Positions 1-8,097 of a stretch of 32,446 bases of DNA are shown here, one piece after another. Source of the DNA: Pirellulales bacterium (GTDB lineage: Bacteria > Planctomycetota > Planctomycetia > Pirellulales > JAICIG01); the NCBI GenBank assembly GCA_035533075.1, contig DATLUO010000085.1:1-32446 (forward strand), given 5' to 3'. A program made the translations under genes and the position numbers. The notes under the pieces were generated by a model. The model was not told the DNA's origin. It made no database searches and saw only the letters and a list, made by a program, of their open reading frames with translations. Every line of letters starts with the position of its first letter. Position 1 is the first letter of the stretch.

Positions 1-1
1 T

Positions 2-49
2 TACCTGGGCGTGGCAGAACAATCGTGGCCCGTTGAGCGGATGCACTAA
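2..49 (+). CDS. C-terminal tail of an upstream gene (partial)
   Basis: From base 2 one frame is open for 15 codons, ends YLGVAEQSWPVERMH, and stops at the TAA at 47-49. That stop directly abuts the ATG of the next gene at 50, with no spacer. The tail is too short to assign to a family. The abutting stop and start suggest translational coupling, so the next gene probably continues an operon that begins left of the window. The call rests on the coding-like residues and the tight junction; chance openness over 15 codons is possible. Confidence 0.4.
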   Translation, partial: YLGVAEQSWPVERMH

Positions 50-2590
50 ATGTATGGCCGTGCTCGAACAGCGGTTCTCATGACAATGGCATGCTTGCTT
101 TGTCTTGCCCCGTCGTTGCTTCATGCCGCCGATTTGCACGACGCCCAAAAGCTGTACCACACGGGCAAGTACGCCGAAACGATCGACATGGCCGCCCAGG
201 CCATTGCCGCCACTGACATCAGCGAAGCCTGGCCCATTCTGAAGCTCAAGGGCGAGTTGACGCTGGGCCGCTATGCCGATGCCCGAAAGACGCTGGAAGC
301 CGCGTTGGGCCGCTTTCCTTACAGCGCTCAGCTTCATTGGCTGGGCCGTGAGGTTTATCGCTTCAACAATTTGCCCGACCGCGCCAAGCGAATGGTCGAC
401 GAGCTGGGCGAACAGCTTCGGCAGGCGCCCTGGCGGTATCGCGACGCGATCAATGAAGTGGTGGTGGGGCGGTTCATGCTCTCGCAGGGCGTCGATCCCA
501 AGCAGGTGCTCGACGCCCTGTTCAACGATGCCAAGAAGCAGCAGCCCAACGCGGCCGGACCGTGGCTCGCCAGCGGCGAGCTGGCCCTGGAGAAGAACGA
601 TTTCGCGCTCTCCGCCGAGGCCTTTGAGCGGGCAGCCAAGCTGGCTCCCGACGATCCCGACGCCAAGCTCGGCCTGGCGCGGGCCTTTGCGCCCAGCGAT
701 CCGAAGCTGGCTCAGGATGCGATTGAAGCGGCGTTGGCGATCAACCCATTTCACCTGGAAAGCCTGTTCTTTCTGATCGACGACCACGTTGATTCCGAAC
801 GCTACATCGAAGCCCGCGAGCTGCTCGATCGCGTGCGCGAGATCAATCCCGAACACCCTCGCCACTGGGCGTATCGGGCCGTTCTGGCGCACTTGAACAG
901 CGAGCCGCAACAAGAGACCGAGTGCCGCGAGGCGGCGCTGCGCTCGTGGACCACCAATCCCGAAGTCGATCACCTGATCGGCACCAAGCTGTCGCAAAAA
1001 TACCGCTTTGCCGAAGGTGCCCGATATCAGCGGCAGGCGCTCAAGTTCGACCCCGGTTATTTGCCGGCCAAGATGCAGCTCGCGCAGGACCTGCTGCGGC
1101 TAGGCGACGAAGACGACGGCTGGCCGCTGGCCGATGAGGTCTACGACAAAGACGGCTACAACGTGCTGGCCCACAACCTGGTGACGCTGCACGACAGCAT
1201 CGGCCAGTTCCGCACGCTGGCGGGCGGCGGCTTCCTGGTGCGAATGGATGCCCGTGAGGCGGAGATTTATGGTACACGCGTGCTCGCTTTGCTTGGGCGG
1301 GCCAAGGTGCAGCTTTGCAAAAAGTACGAGGTGAAGATCGATGAGCCGGTGGTGGTGGAGCTGTTTCCGCGGCAGGAGGATTTTGCCATCCGCACCTTCG
1401 GCATGCCGGGCGGAGCGGGTTTTCTGGGCGTCTGCTTCGGCCGCGTGATTACGGCCAACAGCCCGGCCTCGCAAGGCGAACACCCGACGAATTGGGAAGC
1501 GACGCTCTGGCACGAATTCTGTCACGTCGTCACGCTGCACAAGACCGCCAACAAGATGCCGCGCTGGCTGAGCGAAGGGATTTCGGTGTATGAAGAACGG
1601 CAGGCCGATCCGACCTGGGGCCAGACGATCAACGCCCGCTATCGCGAGATGATGCTGGGCGACGACCTGACGCCGGTCAGCCAGCTCAGCGGCGCGTTTT
1701 TGCACCCGCCCACGCCGCTGCACCTGCAATTCGCCTACTACGAGTCGTCGCTGGTCGTGGAGTTCTTGGTCGAGAAACACGGTCTGCCGACGCTGAAACG
1801 GATTTTGGTCGATCTCGGCGTCGGCATGCCGATCAACGATTCGCTGGCCCGCTATGCCGGCTCGCTCGACGCGCTCGATCGCGACTTCGCGGAGTTCGCG
1901 GTCAAACGGGCGGAACAAATGGCTCCCAGGGCAGATTGGTCGGACCCGAAGTTGCCTGCCGCGGCCGGGTCAACGGCCGTGGCGGCCTTCCTCAAGGAGC
2001 ACCCAGCGAACTACCAGGCTTTGCAGCGGCTGGCGGCGCGGCTGATCGCCGACAAGCAGTGGCAAGCGGCGTCGGAGCCGCTGAAAAAAATGGCCGACCT
2101 GTACCCGGACGACGGCGGCGGCAGTAACCCCTACGCTCCGCTGGCCACGGTCTATCGGGAACTGGACGACAGGAAACAAGAGCGTGCCGCCTTGGAAAAG
2201 CTGGTTTCTCTCACGGACGACAACGTCGACGCCCTCAGCCGGCTGATGGAACTATCGCTGGCGGCTGAAGACTGGCCGGCCGCGTTGAAGTTCGGCGATC
2301 GGCTGCTGGCCATCAACCCGTTGCGGCGGGCGCCGTATCGCGGCCTGGCGACCGCGGCCCAGCGAACGGGCGACGACCCGCGCGCCATCGCGGCCTGGCG
2401 GGCGTTGCTCCAGCTCGATCCGCTCGATCCGGCCGAGGCTCACTATCAACTGGCCACGCTATTGCACAAAACGGGCGACCTGGCGGCCGCCAAGCGTCAA
2501 GCACTCCAGGCGTTGGAAGACGCCCCGCGTTATCGGGCAGCACAGCGGGAGCTGTTGGCAATCGTAGCCGAAATGGAAAAAAAACCGTAG
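50..2590 (+). CDS. Secreted TPR protein with an embedded gluzincin-type (HExxH) peptidase domain
   Basis: An 846-residue protein. A signal peptide covers residues 1-26, with cleavage predicted after LLHA. Residues about 28-350 form TPR-like helical repeats (AAKLAPDDPDAKLGLARAF is typical), and more TPRs lie at about 650-840. Between them is a peptidase-like domain with HEFCH at 488-492 and the motif MPRWLSEGISVYEE, whose E509 lies 17 residues after the second His. This is the HExxH...E zinc-ligand pattern of the gluzincin 'peptidase MA-like' families. The catalytic residues are all present, so activity is plausible; the substrate is unknown. The ATG touches the preceding stop and no Shine-Dalgarno is seen, so coupling is likely. 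The stop codon lies inside a dispersed repeat (see 2585-2625). The architecture is clear, the substrate is not. Confidence 0.85.
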   Translation: MYGRARTAVLMTMACLLCLAPSLLHAADLHDAQKLYHTGKYAETIDMAAQAIAATDISEAWPILKLKGELTLGRYADARKTLEAALGRFPYSAQLHWLGREVYRFNNLPDRAKRMVDELGEQLRQAPWRYRDAINEVVVGRFMLSQGVDPKQVLDALFNDAKKQQPNAAGPWLASGELALEKNDFALSAEAFERAAKLAPDDPDAKLGLARAFAPSDPKLAQDAIEAALAINPFHLESLFFLIDDHVDSERYIEARELLDRVREINPEHPRHWAYRAVLAHLNSEPQQETECREAALRSWTTNPEVDHLIGTKLSQKYRFAEGARYQRQALKFDPGYLPAKMQLAQDLLRLGDEDDGWPLADEVYDKDGYNVLAHNLVTLHDSIGQFRTLAGGGFLVRMDAREAEIYGTRVLALLGRAKVQLCKKYEVKIDEPVVVELFPRQEDFAIRTFGMPGGAGFLGVCFGRVITANSPASQGEHPTNWEATLWHEFCHVVTLHKTANKMPRWLSEGISVYEERQADPTWGQTINARYREMMLGDDLTPVSQLSGAFLHPPTPLHLQFAYYESSLVVEFLVEKHGLPTLKRILVDLGVGMPINDSLARYAGSLDALDRDFAEFAVKRAEQMAPRADWSDPKLPAAAGSTAVAAFLKEHPANYQALQRLAARLIADKQWQAASEPLKKMADLYPDDGGGSNPYAPLATVYRELDDRKQERAALEKLVSLTDDNVDALSRLMELSLAAEDWPAALKFGDRLLAINPLRRAPYRGLATAAQRTGDDPRAIAAWRALLQLDPLDPAEAHYQLATLLHKTGDLAAAKRQALQALEDAPRYRAAQRELLAIVAEMEKKP

Positions 2591-2625
2591 GGTGGGGCAA
2601 GCGAGCTTGCGAGCGCCGGCCCACC
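2585..2625 (+). repeat. Dispersed gene-end repeat, copy a (overlaps the stop codon)
   Basis: This copy starts GTAGGGTGGGGCAAGCGAGC and ends GCGCCGGCCCACC. Outer arms GGTGGG and CCCACC can pair around a GCGAGC-TT-GCGAGC direct repeat. The TAG of its GTAGGG start is the stop codon (2588-2590) of the TPR-peptidase gene. Other copies lie at 7973-8011, 12903-12941, 13006-13043, 29256-29295 and 29314-29352. Confidence 0.9.
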
Positions 2626-2644
2626 GTTAGCGACCATACCGAAT

Positions 2645-3451
2645 ATGAAACTCCGCCTTTCCTTCATCGTCGTCCTACTGCTGTCTCTCACCGCGGTCAC
2701 ATTCGCCCAGCGCGGTTGGCGTCGGCACCGGATGATCGACCCGAACATGAACGATCGCCGCGGCGTGCCGGAGTGGGAAAACGACAAAGAGTTCAAGAAC
2801 GACGTGTTCACGTTCGTGCGGATTCAGTACACCTCCGAGTGGTACGACCGCTGGCTCACCGACTTCCCCGACAGCGACCTCAATTTTTCGTACCGCTTGC
2901 ACGAATTGACGTCCCTCGATGTCGATCCGCGCGGCAAAATCCTGCAGCTCACCGACGAACAGATTTTCGACTATCCGTTTATCTACATCATCGAGCCGGG
3001 CACGATGATGCTCACGGAGGAGGAGGTTTCCGCGTTGCGGCGATACCTGCTCAACGGCGGCTTCTTGATGGTCGATGATTTTTGGGGTGAGGCCGAGTGG
3101 TATGGTTTCTACCGCAACATCAAGCGCGTCTTTCCCGACCGCGAGCCGGTCGAGCTGCCCTTGGAACACGAGCTATTCCATTGCGTCTACGATCTGAAGC
3201 AGAAGCCGCAGATTCCCAGCATTCACGCCTGGTACAGCGGCCACACCTTTGAGCGCTGGGACGCCCAGGAGCCGCACTATCGGGCACTCTTCGACGACAA
3301 AGGCCGCATGATGGCCATCATCTGCCACAACACCGACCTGGGCGACGGCTGGGAACGCGAGGGCGAAGACCCCGGCTACTTTCGCGAGATGTCCGAGAAG
3401 TGGGCGTACCCGCTGGGGATCAATATCGTAACCTACGCGATGACGCACTGA
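2645..3451 (+). CDS. DUF4159 domain-containing exported protein
   Basis: A 268-residue protein. A signal peptide covers residues 1-21 (hydrophobic IVVLLLSLTAVTF, then A-Q). The mature part matches the DUF4159 pattern: FTFVRIQYTS near the start, then YPFIYIIEPGTMMLTEEE, then LRRYLLNGGFLMVDDFWGE. DUF4159 has a glutamine-amidotransferase/ThuA-like fold often found in BatA/MoxR/DUF58 clusters; its biochemical role is unknown. The gene starts 54 bp after the previous one, across a dispersed repeat. A MoxR ATPase follows about 320 bp downstream on the same strand, which fits the usual genomic company of this family. No catalytic residue can be assigned with confidence. Confidence 0.85.
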   Translation: MKLRLSFIVVLLLSLTAVTFAQRGWRRHRMIDPNMNDRRGVPEWENDKEFKNDVFTFVRIQYTSEWYDRWLTDFPDSDLNFSYRLHELTSLDVDPRGKILQLTDEQIFDYPFIYIIEPGTMMLTEEEVSALRRYLLNGGFLMVDDFWGEAEWYGFYRNIKRVFPDREPVELPLEHELFHCVYDLKQKPQIPSIHAWYSGHTFERWDAQEPHYRALFDDKGRMMAIICHNTDLGDGWEREGEDPGYFREMSEKWAYPLGINIVTYAMTH

Positions 3452-3466
3452 AGTCGAGCAAGAGCA

Positions 3467-3599
3467 TCATGTCGTCTGCGGCAGTTCCACGATCTTATCG
3501 TCCAGTTTCGCGGCCGCATACGCCAGCGCCTGGCGGAGATCGTCGTCGTCCAACTCTGGGTATTCTGCCTTCAACTCTTCGCGATCACGGTAGATGGAG
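3467..3599 (-). pseudogene. DUF433-like antitoxin C-terminal remnant
   Basis: On the minus strand a 43-codon stretch reads REELKAEYPELDDDDLRQAL, then AYAAAKLDDKIVELPQTT, ending at a TGA (3467-3469). The pattern 'YP-L--DD---AL-YAA' is typical of the C-terminus of DUF433 antitoxins, which pair with DUF5615 PIN-like toxins. No start codon or N-terminal half is visible upstream; the reading frame instead enters a CACGAAGAGCAC-type repeat at about 3600. I read it as a truncated remnant. The family call is from pattern recognition only. Confidence 0.5.
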
Positions 3600-3600
3600 G

Positions 3601-3621
3601 CACGAAGAGCACAAGGAGACG
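3601..3621 (+). repeat. CACGAAGAGCACAAG-type short dispersed repeat
   Basis: The motif CACGAAGAGCACAAGGAG occurs here, and CACGAAGAGCACAAAGACC occurs again at about 7594-7612. Both copies lie in gene-poor gaps. Here it separates two antitoxin-like gene remnants on opposite strands, consistent with past insertion or recombination. Confidence 0.45.
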
Positions 3622-3624
3622 AGG

Positions 3625-3699
3625 ATGAGCAGTGTTGAACAACTGGAGGAGCCGGTCCGCAATCTGACAGTCGAAGAGCTGGCGGCGTTTCGGTCCTGA
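3625..3699 (+). pseudogene. N-terminal remnant of a small antitoxin-like gene
   Basis: The ATG at 3625 opens a 24-codon frame (MSSVEQLEEPVRNLTVEELA, then AFRS) that stops with TGA. It resembles the start of a common family of small addiction-module proteins that begin MS-VE-LE-AV--L--EELA-FR and normally run to about 60-75 residues. Here the frame ends after 'AFRS'. It faces away from the DUF433-like remnant at 3467-3599, so this 316-bp gap looks like the decayed site of one or two toxin-antitoxin modules. No intact toxin is visible. Confidence 0.4.
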
Positions 3700-3767
3700 T
3701 TTACACAGTATGATGCGGACGTCTGCGATCAATCGCGCAACTCCTAGATTTTGGTCTTGCTATCTTT

Positions 3768-4778
<1,011 letters not shown>

Positions 4779-4788
4779 AATCTGGGCT

Positions 4789-6858
4789 ATGATCCATGTC
4801 ATGCCGAGGTTGCTGTTGTTCCTTTCGCTGGTGCTGGTCCTTTTGGCCGGCGGCGCCCCACGTGTACTCGCGCAAATCAAACCGGCCGACGGTCTGAACG
4901 GCTGGCTGCGGGCACTCGAAAAATCGCTGCCGCGCGAAGCCGCGAAGTTTTCGGCCGAGAGCGACGCGGCGCTCGACAAGGCCGCCGATGCCGTCGAGCA
5001 GTGGGCGGCACAAATCGCCACCTTCCGAGACGCCAAGACAAGCAACCAGTTTTTCGAGGGCATCGTGCTGTTGCTCGAGGCCAAGAACCGGGCTGACCGC
5101 CTGCTCGATACGACGCTCGAACTGCGGCGGCAGTTTGCCTCGCTCGACGACACGCCTCAGCGCAACGCGTCCCTTTGCGCCTACCTGGCCGCCACCAGCC
5201 GGTTGATCGATCTTTCGGGGCGGTTGCGCTATTTGCAGGTCGACGCGGTCAACACCGCCGGCCCCAGGCTGGTCGCCCGGCCCGGCGAGCGGCTGCCGTT
5301 GCTCGACCGCTTCACGCGCGACAAAAGCTCCGTCGGCGCCTTTTTCGCCGCGCGATTTTGGATCGCCCCCGACGAACAAGGCCGCTTGCCTCGCGTCGAT
5401 CGCACCACTCGCGACCGCGTGCTGCAGTTGGCCGGCCAGGTCGACGAGCCGGCGCTGTTGCCTCTCTTGGTCCAGTCGCTCATTGCGCCTGAAGCCAGCC
5501 CGGAGTGGACGATCTCGCTGGCCGAGGCCATCCGCCGCGTCGGGTTGCCGCAGGAGCCTTGGCCCGATCCACTGGAAACACTGCCGCCGCCGCCCATCAC
5601 TCCCAGCCGTTTGCACGAGGTGCTGGCCGACATGCCGGTCTCGGCGTTGCCGGGCGACCTGGCCCGACGGCATGCCGAGCTGATCGCCTGGCTCGAAACA
5701 CTGATGCGCGACGGGCTGAGCGAGCCAAGTTACCGCATCGGAACCTTCGAGGTGCGGCCCGGCGATTTTCTGCTGATGCGCAACCCGTCGCCCTACAATC
5801 AATTCACCGACCTCTCGCCGGGGCTGTTCACGCATGTCGGCGTGGTGACGCTGGCCCGCGGCCGCGACGGCACGAACCGCATGGTGCTGGTCGATTTGCC
5901 CGAACGCGGCAATCGCATTCCGGCGGCAAACGTCGAGACCTACGTGCAGCGCAGTTTGCACTACTGTTTTTTGCGCCATCCCGATCCGCAGGTGGCCGCC
6001 GGGCTGGCCCAGGCGGCGCACGACGTGATCGGCAACGAATCACTGTTCGATCTCAACTTTCGGTTGCAGGGCATCCTGGGGCTGAAAGGCCAACCGCTGT
6101 CGGGCAAGAAAATCGAAACTTATTGCGCCGGCCTGCTGTTGCTGTGCGCTTTTCAGACGTCCGCCCCGCGCGAAGAATTCTTTCCGGTGCGCGAGCACCC
6201 GCGTGGCGGCAACACGCTGGAAAACCTGGCCAAGCTTGGCCTGTCGATGGACGACGATTTCATCTCGCCCACCGGGGCCCTCTTTTCACAGAAGCTGACG
6301 TTGGTCGGCCGTCGCGAGCCGATGTACGATCCGCGGCGCGAGGTGGAAGAGGGCGTGTTCGACCATTTCGCCTGGCTGCTGGCCAACCGTACGCTGGTGC
6401 CTTCGCCCGACTGGTTCCAGTCGCTGCGGCTGAAATTGGCCGAGGCGGCCAGCGGCAACAGCGTGCTGGCCGAGGCGCTGGCCAAGGCCGCCCGCGTCAA
6501 CGCGCAGACCGACCTGGTGTCGGCGGCCAAGGCGGCGGCGGTGATCGAAACGCTCGACGAAATCGCCTTCGGCGCCAGCGGAGAATTCCTGGATGCTTGG
6601 GACTTTTTGCACGACCTGCCGGCCGAGCAGCTTGCCCGCGAAGGAGAGCCGGCGGAAGACGTGGCCGACGCCGCCCGATTGCAGTCGCGGCACGCCGCCG
6701 TCTATCAGACCTTCCGGGCCGGCCGACTTTCGCCCCGACGGCTACGAATGGAGCTGGTAAAGTATTATACTGATTCTGGGAAACGGGAGCTGGAGCAGCG
6801 GTTTTTCACGTCTACTTCAAATTCTGGAACAGAAGCAAAAAGCGGAGAGGCACAATGA
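4789..6858 (+). CDS. Exported YiiX/NlpC-P60-like (peptidase C92-type) cysteine hydrolase
   Basis: A 689-residue protein. I start it at the ATG at 4789, 10 bp after the MoxR stop; an in-frame ATG at 4801 is an alternative. Either start leaves a strong signal peptide (LLLFLSLVLVLLAGG, cleavage near VLA-Q28). Residues about 30-310 are helical with no domain I recognise. From about residue 317 there is a permuted papain-like fold: VRPGDFLLMR, then LFTHVGVVTLAR with candidate catalytic His349, then KIETYCAGLLLLC with candidate Cys446. This is the motif order of YiiX/YebB-type NlpC/P60 relatives. Such enzymes cleave amide or ester bonds in cell-wall or lipid substrates; the substrate here is unknown. 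The stop overlaps the next ATG (ATGA). The fold is fairly likely, catalysis is inferred. Confidence 0.7.
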   Translation: MIHVMPRLLLFLSLVLVLLAGGAPRVLAQIKPADGLNGWLRALEKSLPREAAKFSAESDAALDKAADAVEQWAAQIATFRDAKTSNQFFEGIVLLLEAKNRADRLLDTTLELRRQFASLDDTPQRNASLCAYLAATSRLIDLSGRLRYLQVDAVNTAGPRLVARPGERLPLLDRFTRDKSSVGAFFAARFWIAPDEQGRLPRVDRTTRDRVLQLAGQVDEPALLPLLVQSLIAPEASPEWTISLAEAIRRVGLPQEPWPDPLETLPPPPITPSRLHEVLADMPVSALPGDLARRHAELIAWLETLMRDGLSEPSYRIGTFEVRPGDFLLMRNPSPYNQFTDLSPGLFTHVGVVTLARGRDGTNRMVLVDLPERGNRIPAANVETYVQRSLHYCFLRHPDPQVAAGLAQAAHDVIGNESLFDLNFRLQGILGLKGQPLSGKKIETYCAGLLLLCAFQTSAPREEFFPVREHPRGGNTLENLAKLGLSMDDDFISPTGALFSQKLTLVGRREPMYDPRREVEEGVFDHFAWLLANRTLVPSPDWFQSLRLKLAEAASGNSVLAEALAKAARVNAQTDLVSAAKAAAVIETLDEIAFGASGEFLDAWDFLHDLPAEQLAREGEPAEDVADAARLQSRHAAVYQTFRAGRLSPRRLRMELVKYYTDSGKRELEQRFFTSTSNSGTEAKSGEAQ

Positions 6859-7571
6859 AACGATCTTTGACCGGATTCGTGGTCGTCACTTTGACCATCG
6901 TGTTGACGGCGGGCACTTGGGCGGCACAGAAAAAGAAACCCACCAGAAACGGTTCGGCCAATGCGACGCCGACTTCGTCGAGCAGCGCGGCCGGAAGCTC
7001 GGAACCGGAGTTGCCGGGCGATCCACGTTTGGCGAAAATGGAGAGAGACTTCGTCATCGAGGTGGCGGGACTGGCCAAAGAATATGAACGCAAGAAAGAC
7101 CTTGACCGCGCCCGCGAATGCTACGAGCAGATATTGAAGCTCGTCCCGCACCATCCCGACGCCGAAAGGAAGCTGAAGGAGATTCGCGGCAAGGAGATGA
7201 TGGCCGAAAAGAAAAAGCTGACGGTGCGAGCGACCGACGGCTGGCAAGACACGGGCATCAACGTGATCGCCAATCGGCCGCTGTCGATTCATGCCGAAGG
7301 GACCTGGACCTTCCGGATGGAACAGGTTCTCGACGCCGACGGCATGGAGATCCCCAAAGAGCTGAAAGAGTTCAATCTCGGTTGTCTGGTGGGCAAGATC
7401 GTGTCGGCTGGAAGCGCCGAGGAAAACCAGCCGTTCATGGTCGGAAAAGACGTGGAGATCGCGCCGGACCAACCCGGCCGGCTGTGGCTGCGGATGTACG
7501 ACAGCGATCCGACCGACAACAAGGGCCTGTTGAGCGTCGAGATTCTGGGGACGTTCGAGAAAGGGAAGTAG
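6855..7571 (+). CDS. Exported protein with one TPR and a LecA/PA-IL-like beta-sandwich
   Basis: A 238-residue protein. The ATG overlaps the previous stop by 4 bases, so translation is probably coupled. A signal peptide covers residues 1-24. A charged linker follows, then one TPR-like helix pair (about 60-100, DLDRARECYEQILKLVPHHP). The C-terminal part (about 117-236) reads GWQDTGINVIANRPLSI, GTWTF, LGCLVGKI, PFMVGKD, GRLWLRMYDS, DNKGLLSVEI. This is the layout of LecA/PA-IL-like sugar-binding beta-sandwiches, which are common in planctomycete exported proteins. The canonical LecA calcium-site residues are only partly visible, so sugar binding is an inference. The operon context suggests it works with the hydrolase encoded before it. 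Confidence 0.7.
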   Translation: MKRSLTGFVVVTLTIVLTAGTWAAQKKKPTRNGSANATPTSSSSAAGSSEPELPGDPRLAKMERDFVIEVAGLAKEYERKKDLDRARECYEQILKLVPHHPDAERKLKEIRGKEMMAEKKKLTVRATDGWQDTGINVIANRPLSIHAEGTWTFRMEQVLDADGMEIPKELKEFNLGCLVGKIVSAGSAEENQPFMVGKDVEIAPDQPGRLWLRMYDSDPTDNKGLLSVEILGTFEKGK

Positions 7572-7972
7572 GGACGCCTGGCCGCAACAAAGGGAAGCCA
7601 CGAAGAGCACAAAGACCGTAGGGCGGGACTGGCCTGCGCAAAATCGCGGCTTGCGGACCATTTGAAGTGATGCTGGTTTTGTTCCCGCCACGACGGGGCT
7701 TGCCGCTCGTCGTTCTACGCACCTCGCGCGTCAGCCGCGTAGCGGCGAGATAGTTTAGCCGTGGGGCGCAAGCCCACGGTACCGATGCGGCAGATTAGGC
7801 AAGCCGCGTAGCGGCGACAGAGGTATCGCACCACGCGCTCTGTCGCCGCTGCGCGGATCGTTGGTGTCCCTCTTTCGTGGGCTCGCGCCCACGGCTAAAC
7901 CCTGCCGTCCCTACGGGACTGAGAAACGCAACGGGGCGCGACGCGGCGGCGGAAGTTGGCGACGTCGATCAC

Positions 7973-8011
7973 GGTGGGCCGGCGCTCGCAAGCTCGCTGG
8001 TCCCACCCTAC
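7973..8011 (-). repeat. Dispersed gene-end repeat, copy b
   Basis: This copy reads GGTGGGCCGGCGCTCGCAAG and ends GGTCCCACCCTAC on the plus strand. It therefore points leftward, in the transcription direction of the gene ending at 8098, about 87 bp beyond that gene's stop. Confidence 0.85.
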
Positions 8012-8058
8012 CGCCCTCTGCCCCAGCCACCATCTTGTTTGCCATCCGCAGGCGACGG

Positions 8059-8081
8059 CAACTGGCGGATTCCGCCAGTTG
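8059..8081 (-). terminator. Perfect 10-bp hairpin downstream of the 8098-9444 gene
   Basis: CAACTGGCGG (8059-8068), loop ATT and CCGCCAGTTG (8072-8081) form a perfect 10-bp stem 17 bp past the stop codon of the minus-strand gene. There is no T-run after it, so it may be a non-canonical terminator, an mRNA 3'-end stabiliser, or just another palindromic repeat. Confidence 0.4.
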
Positions 8082-8097
8082 GCCAACAAGGGGGGTG

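Larger units (their letters stand above)
7572..8097. repeat. Gene-free mosaic of nested inverted repeats
   Basis: I see no gene in this 526-bp gap. It holds a CACGAAGAGCACAAAG motif (about 7594). An outer inverted pair has TTTAGCCGTGGGGCGCAAG... at 7754-7779 facing ...GCGCCCACGGCTAAA at 7876-7899. Inside it, GCCGCGTAGCGGCGACAGAG at 7803-7822 faces CTCTGTCGCCGCTGCGCGG at 7838-7856 with two mismatches. Further right are a gene-end repeat (7973-8011), a GGCTGGGGCAGAG-type repeat (8012-8027) and a perfect hairpin (8059-8081). The pieces look like independently inserted or duplicated palindromic repeats. Confidence 0.75.
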
